Shown here: piece by piece, positions 52,301 through 64,000 of the stretch
Position numbering within the stretch: the first letter of the stretch is position 1
How the letters are laid out: each line of letters starts with the position of its first letter
From: Auanema rhodensis
Lineage: Eukaryota; Nematoda; Chromadorea; Rhabditida; Rhabditidae
Direction: 5' to 3'
Assembly: GCA_964057225.1 (NCBI GenBank)
Contig: OZ059897.1
Coordinates: 8,866,001 to 8,930,000, forward strand
Length of the DNA: 64,000 nt
The notes under the pieces: generated by a model
What the model was told of the DNA's origin: nothing
What the model saw: only the letters and a program-made list of their open reading frames with translations
Database searches by the model: none
Position numbers and translations under genes: made by a program

Positions 52301-53209
52301 TTCTGTACATGCCGGACTTTCATTGCAAAAACTCATGACATGACTTCGACTAATGCAGAACTTCTGTAAAAGAAAACAAAAGTTTAACAATGGGTTTTGA
52401 TCGAAAAACTTTGTTTTCAAACATGGAGGGAAAATAACACTCTAGAATTTATATAATGATATCGTCGTTGTCAACAAGCATAGTACTATTTTCACGTAAA
52501 TATCAAGTGTGAGCATTTAAGACAAGTCGTAACGCCGGCACGGTTGTTTCCTTCAATGCAATTCAAAGAGTCAGGTTTAATTTGGTTTCTCTCATCATTT
52601 TGATAAAGTAGTAGTAAGTTTTTTTTAAATACATAATCCAAATTGATATTTTATTCTCCAAAACAATTCTATCATCTCTTTTTGAAAATACTCCCATGAT
52701 AGATAACTTTTAAGACTATTGTGCCCATTTTATATATTATCATACGTATCTAACAGTAGAGTGAATAAATTCATATTCATAGGTTCATATGAAGAATATT
52801 TACGATAACCCTAATAACACGAGTTCAAACTATTTTTTTTTCAAAGTCAAAGAGAGTTCAAAGTGAAGAGATGAAAAAATCCCAAATTAGGTTTTTGTGG
52901 AAATTCAAAACATTTTAAATTATTAGCTCATGTTTTGAGATGATTGTTAATCGCTACTGGCATAAACAATATCATATTGTTCCTTTGAAAAAAATCTAAA
53001 GCTGAGATGAAACAACAATTGATGTCCTTTAATTTTTTCAAGTCCGCAGTTTTTCCACTTTCAAAATCAACTATTCTAACAATATCTAGGAAAAAGCAAA
53101 AATTTTGAAATGACATTTACAAAGAGGAATTCACAGAAATTATGATATAAAAAGCCCTATATTTAAAACAATTTATAAATTAAATTTGACTTTCCTGCGA
53201 ACATCTTAC

Positions 53210-56200
53210 TTCATCGGCAGATTCTGCAATTGCTTCAGCTTCTGCAACACCTCGCAAAAGACTGGTACGAACATCCCTGAAAACATTGTTTCTACCGTTA
53301 GACCAAAACCCCTTACTTCAAATATTTTTTCATAGCTTCATCTGAAGCTGTTCGACTCATCACGACTCCTTGTCGAAGTCTATGAGCAGTTCGTACTAAA
53401 ATTCGCCTCAAAGCAATTTCAGATGTAATCATTCTAGAATTTATGAGCACAGGTTAATATTATAGCTGCTCCTTTATTTACCTCTTGTTTTCACATTCTG
53501 CTCTTAAGGAGACAGCTAAATCCCTAGCTTCTTCAGTAACTGATGGTGGGAACGTAGAAAGTTGAACTAATTCGAATCCTTAACAAAAATATTTGAAGAT
53601 TTAACATCCCAATAATGTCATTTTCCCAGGCATTCATTGATCATGTTGAATATCTAGGATGATCACTTTAAATGTTCACAATTTATTTTGCCATTAGCAA
53701 TACTCAGTTGAACTTTGGTCACGAACTGTTCTTGGCAAATAATCACCCAATATAACTATTTTACAGTCATAAAATCTTGCCTTTAGCGGGTCATTTATTA
53801 CTTTCGGCTACGAAACTTTACAGCCGCTTGGTAAACTTTCATCGATTGCTGAAAATAGCACCTTAGGGGGTAAGGCGGTATACCTTAAAGAAGGCGGAGC
53901 CTTGATTACGGTATCTTTTCCATTGATGTAAGTCAATTCAAACACTATTTCATATCAGTTAGTAGCTTCTGCGTTCAGCAATAACAACATGGCGTCAAAA
54001 TCCAAATCTTTCCATAGACCCACAAAGGTGTGTTTTGAGCTACTTTTATGAATCGGTTTTTGTTTTCATTTTATAATTTTTTTTTGATTTTCAGCCAATC
54101 TGGCAACGGCCTAAATTGAAATTAACTAATTTATCTCACGAATGTCCTTATTCACCCTCAGGTTCTACCCCAGAAACGCCATCATCTACAAACGGGAAGT
54201 TTTTTGGATTCATTAATTTTGATGATATGGGTATAAATGTTAATGAAAAAGTAGTGATATTATATATTTTCTTAGATCAGGAACATCTGAATAAATCATT
54301 TTCTCTATATGATTGTGGAAATTTTGAAGCTGGATCATTAGAAGTACTGTTCTCTATACTTCTTTAACCACATGAGTAAATTTAGGATTCAATGGAGGAT
54401 GATGTGTTCATGATGGATGAGCAGTGTTCAACTCGGAAGAAGAAAGCAGGTCCTTCAAAGCAACATTTGTATATTGTGAATTCACCATCGCCAAAAAAGA
54501 TGGTAAGGCAGTTTATTTGTTTATTCTTCACAAAGTCAAAACACATAGGCTTTTCTACCACCTCCAAAATCTATACTAGTTCAACCTGCACAACAGTACA
54601 CTGCAATATCATCTGAACAATTAAAGCGTCCTAAACCTATACCAAAGGTATGTTCAATAACTTGTATTAGAAAATATTTAAGACGTTTTCAGTTGCATAG
54701 AGGGCGTGCTACATCTGACACAGTTCCTATTGTTAATGCATCTGAGAAGAATTGGTTAAATACTGAGAAACAAAGAGCACGTTCCAAAACTATTTGTGCT
54801 CAAAAAGAAACCCGAAATAAGAATAATCCCGTAGAGACTAGGAGACAGCGTTTTGATAGTACAGAAATGGAAAGTAATGTGAGTATTCGTAAGAACGAAC
54901 AAATTGAATCAGTGAAATTGTTTCTAGAACCTGTGTGCTTATTGCAAAAGTATAGGCATGGATTATCAGGGTCATACGAAACAGAAGTGCCCACGCATTG
55001 AAATTTTGGAACCATGTAAGCTATGTGGCGCTGCTGGATATGATAATCATACAATGACGTAAGAATTTATAATCCCACCCCTCAATGATTGTTCATCCAC
55101 TTTAGGCACTGTCCAAGTTCAATGAAGGTTACTTTGAGGTTGGATCCTGCCTTTTCTGCTCGGCTAGCTATTGCACAAAGAGCAAGAAATATAGCATTTT
55201 AAATTTGGAATGAAGCAATAATCTTGTGAATTTTAATAATTGATCCTGTGAATAATAACTACTTTGTATAACCATATGATGGTTTTCTGTCTTGTACACA
55301 TTTTGGAATGCGAAGATTTGATTTACTTTAAAATAAAATATTTACTCACCGTATAATGGTCCCGTGTATGGTCCTTTGTAAAGCTTATGGGTTGTATCCA
55401 GTACTTCATCTCCATCTTCGGTTTGTTGTACCTGTGGGTTAAAGTGGAAGCTGAAACAATTTTTAAGAAAGAAACGTTAAAGTTGAAGAAAGATTCACAC
55501 TTTTCTACTGCCGTGTAACGAGCATCAAGAGCAGACACATCTAGAAAGTGAGTTGCAAATATGGTGAATGCCTAGAATTGGTAGGTATATAGCATGAACC
55601 ATAGAAAATTACTTCTTTACGCAGCAAATCTTCAGCTATGGCAAAAGATATACTTATTCCCTCTTCGGTGGACGTACCTGAACATGGCAAAATATTTAGA
55701 GAAAAAAAGAAAGTGATAGCAACTTCTAGCTAATTCATCTATTACTATTAGAGATCTGCTGTCTGCATAATGCAGGATAGCAGCCATATCTCTCATTTCT
55801 AAAGCAAAAGCTGATAATGATTCAACTAGTGAATCATTGTGTCCCACCCTGGAGAAGATTCTGGAGAAAACTAATAACCAATTAAATGTAATTTTATAGC
55901 GTGGTATACCCGGAATAGTAGCATATTCCGCTGGAATAAGAGAGCCTGTTTGGGCCAAAATGCTCAATTGACAAACTTGTTTAAGATAGGTTGATTTTCC
56001 AGCCTACAAAAAATTTGGTTGCAATATTGGGCAGACTTTCACACCATGTTAGGACCAGTTATGATGGCAAATCTTGAGTCAACTGTTAAGTACTGAAAGT
56101 ATTATTATTTTGTCATTGGCAAGGTATTTTAAGGCTTACCGTGTCATTTGGTACTACGTTGTCGGACATCATTTGATCTAAAAGAGGATGTCGACCGTTT

Positions 56201-58508
56201 TTGAGTAAGAGAGAGGGACCGAATTGGGGACGTGCTAAAAAGTGAAATACATAAGAAATTACAAGGAAATAAAACTTGTCGTTGTGTTTGTAGCATATAA
56301 CGCTAAGCTACACAGATAATCACAGTTTGCCAGAATATCCATAACTTTATACAAAACTGGTATTAGGGAGCATATCTAAATTTCAGGTATAAATTTCAAA
56401 ATAGGTTCTGCCAGCAACTTACTTCTTCGGTAATATCATCCGCCACTGCTCCACTAGAGAACATAACTTCAGCAACCGATTGATTAATACGATCTAAATA
56501 TTAGGTTAGTAGACTTATTATACTTTACCAACTAACCATTATACCGGATGAGTGTTCGAGAAGTAAAAGTAATGGAAGAACGATTTCGAACTTCGTTAAT
56601 AAAAACCTGAATCGTATAGTTTCAATCACCCAGACGTCTTTGATTTAGTTTACCGAAGGTAGACGAGCTGTTGCAGCATTAGGGCAGACCCACAAATAAT
56701 GAAAACCTCTCGTAGCTGAATACGCTAGCCGCGTATTTTCGTTTGGCAAATATTTTTCGGTCTCCGTTGCTAAACCTCATTGAATTAATTCAACCGTTAT
56801 GATTGTTGCTTCGCACCTTGACTTTGAAGATCTTTAAAAAGCTCTTCGTATGCCTTCCTAGCTACATCTAAATTCACGCATGCACCTTCCTGAATTCAAA
56901 ATGAATGAAAGTAATTTACATACTTCAAATATTTTAGAAACCTTGATAGCATAGCATTTTTGATTTCTAACTGTTATTGAATTCCTTTTGTTTGTTTTTA
57001 ACACAGACGTATCTAAAGTATCCTGTAATAAGATAGATATTTTACTTAGGCGTTCATCTGATAATTCCTGTAACGCAAATTATGTTTATATGTTTATTAT
57101 TCAGTAACCTTTCTAATATTCGAAAGTAATTCGCTTTTCACATTTTCGAAAATTCTAGTAAGCATCTCAATCACGTCCAATGTTTGTTTCAATTTTAGAA
57201 GCTGTGCTCGTAAATAAGTTATGGAAATAAGCTCTTAGTTTATTCTCACCTGCATGATTGTATATTCACATGATTGTAAACTTTTTTCTTTAACTCTATG
57301 TGAGCAAACTGTAATAACGCTATCCAAATCATGTACTCGTGTCAAAACTTGTCGAAGCCGATCAAGTAACTGCAAGTTGACAGTGAAAGTGAGAAGCTTA
57401 AGGTTGCGATACGTGAGGATCGTCCAACAATTCCTCCACAGCATCATATCTTCTGTCTAAAACTTCTGGGTCAGCAGAAGGCTGTAATAGATTGCTCCGT
57501 AATAATCGTGCTCCACTATTGGTTATAGTACTGTCGATTAAAGATAATAAGCTAGTTTTTGTCTAAAGCACGAGAAATTAGAACGGTTGAAAACTAGTTT
57601 CAAGTATTTGCCTTTCCTGTCTTCGCGGCACCAATTTCATCTATAAGCTCTAAGTTCCTCCATGATCCAGCATCTGAAAATTCTGTGAAGTGATCTTAAG
57701 CAAGCATGTAGTTTCTACCAATCATGCATGATCTTTCAACATCCAAAAAAGAAAATCGTAAAGAATTGCCCATGAACAAAAGGTTTTGTATATGTTCAAC
57801 ATATTTGACTAATGCAGCACAAGCAGCCATTGCTAATTTTTTACTGAAATTTCAAATATTTTCAATGTAAAAATGACTGTTGAAACCGTTTTTGAATAAC
57901 TTTATAACAGTTGGATATTTCTTCATTTGCTAATTGTCGTATCAAGTTTACTCCTTTCTCTTCGTGAAAATATCTTGATAAAATCATGAGAAAACATTAT
58001 TGACAGACCCTTTTACCTCTTATGGACTGTGGTTATGGTTACTTCAGGTAAAGCATTTTTGAGTGCTTCGGTCAGCAATAACCCTCCAGTACGATCATTT
58101 AACGAGTCTGCCAATATGATCTTAAAATGTCATCAATTTGCTTATTTGAACTTTTATTTTTACTAACTTCCACAGGATCTTCTACTTGAATTTTTGTTTT
58201 CAATCGAGTATATGATGTTGAGTCAATGAATTCGTAAAGATCTATATTAGGTGTTCTAATATCCATAAGAGCTAAACCAACAGAACCACTGGTGAGACCT
58301 TTACCTTCGATAATACCTATCACCAACAATATTAATAGTTTTACATTCACCACAATTTACTTGCTATTGTAACAGCATAAAAGCTGCGTGTAGTGTTATT
58401 GCCAGCAGGCGTTTTGCTTCCTTTCGAGCTTGTCACTTCTCCGAATTTATATTTGGGCTGTGTATTCAGTGATGAAAAATCGACAGTTCCATTATTTGAT
58501 TTAGCCAT
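53210..58508 (-). CDS. msh4: MSH4 (HIM-14 type) meiotic MutS homologue, about 25 exons
   Basis: MSH4 pairs with MSH5 to clamp Holliday junctions and promote crossovers. Walker A is GPNMAGKST, Walker B region LIVIDELAR followed by STSTEEGISI, and the family motif TIFATHF is seen. The N-terminus has the MSH4-like EGKGLTSGSVGLALMDIRTP segment. About 804 aa are read from ATG 58508 to a TGA at 53319. The reading frame there appears shifted, and a further in-phase-looking exon (53276-53210) continues the MSH4 C-terminus. Exons: 58508-58361, 58316-58186, 58120-58017, 57973-57887, 57843-57719, 57673-57612, 57562-57413, 57369-57250, 57201-57109, 57067-56942, 56889-56817, 56775-56654, 56606-56537, 56493-56423, 56375-56276, 56234-56140, 56092-56045, 56003-55910, 55870-55724, 55677-55613, 55571-55501, 55450-55350, 53578-53482, 53433-53318, 53276-53210. 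The sixth intron uses a GC donor. Intron 55349-53579 (1.8 kb) contains the nanos gene; the other introns are mostly about 40-70 bp. Confidence 0.93.
53989..55202 (+). CDS. Nanos-type zinc-finger protein nested in MSH4, 8 exons, 290 aa
   Basis: Nanos proteins repress translation with Pumilio in germ cells. The C-terminal fingers start at about residue 218: first C-x2-C (CAYC), then H and C in GHTKQKCP; second C-x2-C-x7-H-x4-C (CKLCGAAGYDNHTMTHCP). The GAAGYDNHT core is diagnostic of the family. The first finger spacing is shorter than the usual C-x2-C-x12-H-x10-C. The N-terminal two-thirds is low-complexity and basic, as in other nanos proteins. Exons: 53989-54027, 54095-54230, 54276-54343, 54386-54502, 54549-54647, 54693-54878, 54928-55058, 55106-55202, all in phase. 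A TTCAG acceptor lies 10 nt before the ATG. The whole gene is on the opposite strand inside one MSH4 intron, and its poly(A) signal (55332) is 13 bp from the MSH4 exon. Confidence 0.85.
55332..55337 (+). terminator. Likely poly(A) signal of the nested nanos gene
   Basis: AATAAA lies 130 nt after the nanos stop codon and 13 nt before MSH4 exon 55350-55450 on the other strand. Cleavage 10-25 nt downstream would place the nanos mRNA end at or inside that MSH4 exon, giving a small antisense overlap. Confidence 0.6.
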
Positions 58509-60181
58509 TCTAGAAATTGAAAAATATTAATTAAAACCCTTTCAAAAATCTTTGAGACATTGCCTTTTTATGATTATATGCAACATTTTAAACTAACATA
58601 AAAGCTGACTTTCGCAACAAGACCATTTCGACCTTAAAAAAATTATGTTTGAATATACTGTTATTAAAAAGTTATTAGCAAACATACTCGAAGCATGATT
58701 CAGTATTGACTAATATGAAAATTTAAAAAGATGCTGTTATTAAGAATTATTTAGATAAACAGTTTTATTTTAATTCTTCTCCAACTGATTATAACATGAA
58801 GGAAAACCGTAATCATTTCTTTTTATTTTCACGTACTATCCGGTTGCAGCTCATGAACGTCACGTTTTTGAATTGCCATTATAAACTCATTAAACGGACC
58901 CACCTAGATTATTAGAAAATGAAAATGGTTATAAAGAACTATGACGGTGGTGATTAAAATTCTTTTTGATCTTTCGGCTTATAAAATACACAGTTCACTA
59001 TTTGAAATAGATCGTTTTAAATGATATGAAACCTTTTTTAAGTTTATGATGATGTAGTTCAAGATTCATATTGTTTGATCATCGATATAGCATTTGCCAT
59101 TTTCTTTCTGAATATTGTCATAGTTCTTGCTATATTGATGATAAGACCCAAAATGGCTTTTATATACAATCGCAACAAAATGGAAGACCATGTTTGAAGA
59201 GACATATATCTGAAATGTCTCTTCTATATAAATATAATAATTGTTAACTGCATTCTCAAAATGTAATAATATTTTTCAATCTAAAAGAGGAACTATGCAT
59301 ATATTCATTTTTTGAAATTTCACCTAGAAATTATCTCATTTTTCTGGCTTTCTCTCAAACATTCTCGTAATACACATATACTATTGATAGTGACTATTCA
59401 AATGCTTGTTAATCTTAACTGAATAAGTATGCATGTATCATCGAAGAAAGTTTAAAAATGTTCCATCGAACTTTAACAGCCAGCTGTCTTTAGTCTGAAA
59501 CTCAAGCAGACTTTGTTAATTAGGTCACAACTTCATTTAGTATCCTAAAGAACGAATATATTAAAAATATTTAAAAAACAAGAACATTAATCATTTTCTA
59601 CGAATAAGTATTAGTTATGAACTTCAGCTTGCAGCCCAAAAACATTTGAATCGAATACGAAACCAAATAATGATTTTGATAATGAACTGTAAAACAATAA
59701 AAGAAGTCCATGCCTTTTACTTTTCACTATCATCGATTGATTATACAATATTATAAAATTATGCTATCTTTATAATGAATGTTGCCTCCCACCTCTAAGA
59801 TATGGAAAGAATTCGAAAAATATTATTTTGGGCTGAACTATTCAATCTTAAATTCCGTATTCGCATCATTTTAATGATTATATATTCTTCTAAACATCTT
59901 ATCAATTTTCTCTCTATGAAAGGCAGTTACCATACTCTGTTCCATATATATATATATATTTAATATTTATTAAAATTACATTGGTCAACGCCCTTATACG
60001 GTTTAGTCAGCGCTTATCATACGGAAACAATATAATAATTTCTAGCTCATCTTAAATAAATACTCAATTTTATAATTTTATCAATGCTTATTTCGCAGAT
60101 TACGAATTTTATCAAATTCTTTTTTTCTGAAAATAATAATATTTTTTTGGAAATATTATGAATATTAATATTTCAGTTTGA
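58509..60181. promoter_or_regulatory. Divergent intergenic region between MSH4 and prominin
   Basis: This 1.67-kb AT-rich segment separates two divergently transcribed genes and should contain both promoters. Splice acceptors abut both ends (AG ending at 58510 on the minus strand and at 60176 on the plus strand), so the transcripts would begin further inside as outrons. A short AT repeat sits near 59946-59960. No other feature stands out. Confidence 0.5.
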
Positions 60182-63100
60182 ATGGTGAAGATAGTACAAC
60201 TTCCTCTTCTATTACTATTATTATGTAGCATTACAAATGCTTTAAGTAAGTTTTTCTTTTTTCTTCTTATTATTGATTTTAAATATTATTTTTATGACTT
60301 TTTGTTCGCCCTTTATATACATATATGACTAATATACATGAACCGTTTTAAGGTCCTGGATGTATAGAACAGTATGATGTTAAGGAATATTCAAAAAGTA
60401 TATATGGTAGTGTAAATGCTTTTTATGATATTGCTAAAGGAATATCTGATGGATTACAAAGACCTTTGAATAATGAAACTATGCAGGCTTGTTAATGCGC
60501 TTCATCGTTAGAGTTCATATCGAATTTCAGGATTTATACAATTTATTTAACGATAAAAATTTTGATGTCAACACTCAGCATATTACAAATGAACTTTTCA
60601 ATAACCAAGTGAGTATGATCCAAAACTTTTCGGTTAAATGCTAAATTCTAGGTTCCATCTATCGTGTTTGCCTCAGCTGGTCTGGTTTACGTCGCTATAA
60701 CCTTCGCAATAATTATTGTCATAATAGTGCTACGATGTTGTTGTAATAGTTGCAATTCTAACAAGGAAAATGTAGTTTTCTTAAACCTTAGTGCCTTGAG
60801 CTCTATATGCGGTTTTGCAGGTTAAACCGTCTTCACGTTTGGCAGTAGCAGCAATGATATTCTTGTTGATTGTTTGCTTTTCCTTTATTTTAACTTCAGT
60901 TATTATATACAATCAAAGTGCTACTTACTTATATGCATCGGTTGAACAATCTAATGTTCATATTGGAAATGTTGTTACCGGTATATCATATTACTGTGCT
61001 ATGTCTCTATAATTCAAATTTGTATTTTAGATCTTAAATCAACTCTCGATACAGGATCTAACTCCATGAGCTGTGCTGTTAACACTTCAATTAATTCCGC
61101 CTTTAATCAAGTGCAAAATAACGCTGCTAATATTCCTACTGGTGTAACAGATGCTTTCTTGGAATCCTCAAAAATAACTCCATTGCAAAAAATTCTCTTT
61201 GATCTTGATGTAAGCTATTTTTTCAATTTGTCTCATATTTCTATATTCGTTTCAGTCATCTATCCAACTTGGTCTCGAACTTGCCGCAAATGTATCATCT
61301 ATTGCTAAATCAATATCACTTAACCCCTTGCTACTTCCAACTTGTAAATCTCAGTTGAATAGTTTATTTAACAAAACAACGAATTCGATTATCATTTTGA
61401 AAAATGACGCTACTGTAAGTTCATGTCACAAGTTTTTCCTTTTCAATTATCTTTCAGTCTGTTAATGTTTCTGAATTATTTTTAAATGCAACTATAGGTC
61501 AGTTGGCTCCTCAAATATCAAGCTGTCAAAGTAATGTTAGTACTTCTTTAGACAATGAAATACTCTTTAAACTATTTCAGATAAATCAAACAATTCAAGA
61601 CGCTTTAACTAATTCTTTTGAAATTCAAAGTAAAATTGATAGCGCTGTTGGAAATATTAGTAGTATTGTTAACAATACAATGGATATTGTGAATCATCTT
61701 CGTAATGCTATAGATGAGGCTCGAACTGATATTGTTACTGTATGTATCATTTTAAAATTTTAATTGCTGATATCTTTAATTTGAAGGATAGTGGTTGGAC
61801 TCCGATCAAGGGATCTATTAGAGCTATCTTGACGGTGCCTGAAGTTATTGCACTATTCTTCTCTCTGTTTGCTATAATAGTTATGTCATTCTATTTAATT
61901 AAACCAACAGGTAATAATATATTTCATCTTCGATTATATTTCTTTTCAAATTTGTCTTCTTTATGCATATTTTTAAATAATCTTTTCTTCAGATAACGCT
62001 GCTAATCGTGCTGCTGGATATGTAATGATTATTGGAGCTTATGCCATAATTTTCTTAAGTATATTAGCAATGGGTGTTGCTGTGTGAGTCAATAGCTCAT
62101 GTATGAAAACAATTATCGGAAGTCTTTCAGTACTGCATTCTTGGGCGGTTGGCTTATGTCTGGATCGTGCAAAGCTTTATTTGAAGATAATACTTTCCGT
62201 ATGTATAGTCTTGCTGATAACTTAAGTTGGAGTATGGTAAGTTTGGAAGGATCCAAAATAGAAGTATCAGCCAGGTACGATTTTGTTGTTGTTTGGAAAG
62301 TAATTTCAAAATTATGTGCAGAGATATCCTACTTTCATGCTCAGCTAACAAAACAGTTTTTGTTGCCGTAAAAGGAGATCAAATCATTTCCACCAAAATG
62401 GTTAATAATGACCTCAAATTCCAATTTTTCGAGGATAAAATTGATAAAATTGTCTCCAATTCCCAATATTCTATTCCAAATTCTGCGAATAATGCAGACG
62501 TAGACGTAAGTATTTTCATAATATTGCTGTTAATTTGGTTATTTTACAGCAACAAACTAAATTAACTGTATATGATTCCCAGAGCTATGAGCCTGTTTTA
62601 AGCAACTTCTTACCAGATTGTAATGAAAACGATTTACAAAACCTAAAAGATATTACAAACAAGTTTGTCAAGTTAGTTATAATAACATTTTTTTGAAATT
62701 AATATAAATATATTATAGGCAATACCAAATTATTGCGGATCAGATGAAACAATTCCAAGAAGATTTGCAATTTTTCAATAATGGAGAACAAGCTTCAGAA
62801 GCAGGCAAACAAGGCATGCTCAACTATACCAATGCTCAATTCGATTTATCACAGCAAATTATTGATAATTCAACTGCAGATCTACTTGTATGTTTGATAA
62901 TTTCATTTCTGAAATTATGGAATATATTACTTTCAGAATGAATTAAATACCAATATCTTCCCAGGTATTTATTTATATTATAACTTTGAAAATGGTGGTA
63001 CAATCATGTGTGATACTACTGGCAAACCTGTTCATGGTCTATGGGCATCAGCTGGTTTGTTGACTAAACTGTGAAATAATTCTCGAATACTTTATTCACT

Positions 63101-63856
63101 GCAGGTCTTGGTGCTATCTTCTTCCTTCCACTAGCTCTTATTCTATTTTGGGCGTCGTCAACTTTATTTGCCAGGTAAGACATTATCATTGCAAAAAAGA
63201 GACAGGTATGACTAAATGATTACACATATAACTGTGATAGAGTGAGATCAGCTAAATATTTTTTTGTTCTGATATCTCATATTTAGAAAAATTGCCTTAA
63301 TAATCTATTTTCAGAAGAAATTTCATGGATCGTGAAGCGATGAAAGAAGAGAAATTGAGAAAAAAGTTGAAAGAACAAGAAAAGGTTTTGTGGAAGCCTA
63401 TATGTTTTGTTTTGTATTGTGATTTTTTTTAGAAAAAGAAGGCAACGAATGAAGACAATTCCGAATCAGACTCTGAACGCTCATCAGAAGTCTTTCAACG
63501 TCCTCCTATAAATGTTTTATCACTTGCTCCGACCGAAGATTACAAGTATGCAAATTAGAAGAAAATTCTATTTTTATTGGAAAATTTTCAGTCGATCATA
63601 TCGATCTCCATATGTATCGGAAGCTTTTAAAAATTCAACAAGAGTTCAACCATACGAGGCTCAAAATGATACTTTACCACGTCTAAGACGTGAACCATAC
63701 ATATCGACATCGTAAGAAATGCTCCTGAATACTTCTCCTGAAACTAAAATTGTGTAATTTAGAATGGAAAACAAGATGTCGGGAGTAGGAGAAACACGTA
63801 GTTTGCCACGCTATGATGCCTTGATGTACGATGATGCACCAAGTCTTCACTTATAA
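60182..63856 (+). CDS. Prominin (CD133 family), 20 exons, 864 aa
   Basis: Cholesterol-binding pentaspan protein of plasma-membrane protrusions. Layout: signal peptide (residues 1-21), TM1 about 93-119, cysteine cluster CCCNSC just after it, TM2 about 138-162, a large N-glycosylatable loop, TM3 about 410-430, TM4 about 440-463, a second large loop, TM5 about 710-733 and a charged cytosolic tail (KKLKEQEKKKK, then a Ser/Glu stretch). Length equals typical prominin-1 (about 865 aa). Exons: 60182-60245, 60353-60486, 60531-60608, 60652-60771, 60821-60980, 61031-61209, 61256-61414, 61458-61739, 61787-61910, 61993-62083, 62131-62274, 62322-62505, 62550-62671, 62719-62887, 62937-63054, 63105-63174, 63315-63384, 63433-63545, 63592-63711, 63763-63856, all in phase. 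Intron 2 has a GC donor. TTTCAG ends 5 nt before the ATG. Divergent from MSH4 with 1.67 kb between. Confidence 0.93.
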
Positions 63857-64000
63857 CAAAACTTTAATTCTTAAACACAACGGGCACCCAACAAGCGCAA
63901 TTGATTTCATATAATAATCCTAGAGAGATATAGCAACCTATATATGTAATTGCTTATTAAAAGTTGAACAAATTTAAATTATATCCATAATTATTTAAGA

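Noticed and set aside
52133-52326. Inverted repeat of about 17 bp (14 matches) 194 bp apart, MITE-like
   Set aside because: Expected by chance many times in 64 kb at this mismatch level, and no target-site duplication is visible.
52928-53116. 62-codon frame on - just beyond MSH4
   Set aside because: Not MSH4-like. At most its acceptor near 53086 could add a tiny terminal MSH4 exon.

Overview
The window looks like nuclear DNA from a nematode with an AT-rich genome. It has many very short introns (often 43-60 nt) ending in TTTCAG or a close variant. A splice-acceptor-like site lies 1-53 nt upstream of every initiator ATG I could model, as expected for spliced-leader trans-splicing. Three genes are spaced like an operon. 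The gene set includes a tandem TRIC pair, a stargazin-like gene and a prominin. I cannot name the species. All gene models were spliced by hand from the raw sequence, and reading phase was checked across each junction.

Layout. 1-12.6 kb: no gene I can support, rich in GA/CT microsatellites. 12.6-28.5 kb: five consecutive minus-strand genes. In transcription order these are a stargazin/TARP-like four-TM protein (28536-25460), TRIC channel copy B (24001-22435), TRIC channel copy A (21110-19696), the DEDD deadenylase TOE1 (19503-17577) and a large RBR-type E3 ubiquitin ligase (17360-12628). The last three are separated by only about 200 bp, each gap with AATAAA followed about 100-125 nt later by an acceptor, and are probably one operon. 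28.5-53.2 kb: a gene desert with one small secreted-peptide gene (31807-31510), many GA repeats, G-tracts that all lie on the + strand, a three-copy 30-bp tandem repeat and several CRE-like palindromes. 53.2-58.5 kb: the meiotic MutS homologue MSH4 on the minus strand. Its only large intron contains a complete, oppositely oriented nanos gene (53989-55202). 60.2-63.9 kb: a full-length five-TM prominin (CD133 family) on the plus strand, divergent from MSH4.

Functionally the right end pairs two germline genes (MSH4 for crossover control, nanos for germ-cell translational control) in a nested head-on arrangement. The probable operon joins an ER/SR cation channel, a small-RNA/mRNA 3'-end exonuclease and a ubiquitin ligase. 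Splicing oddities include one apparent GT-CG intron (RBR gene), two GC-AG introns (MSH4, prominin) and an apparent 1-nt loss in an A/T homopolymer near the MSH4 3' end.
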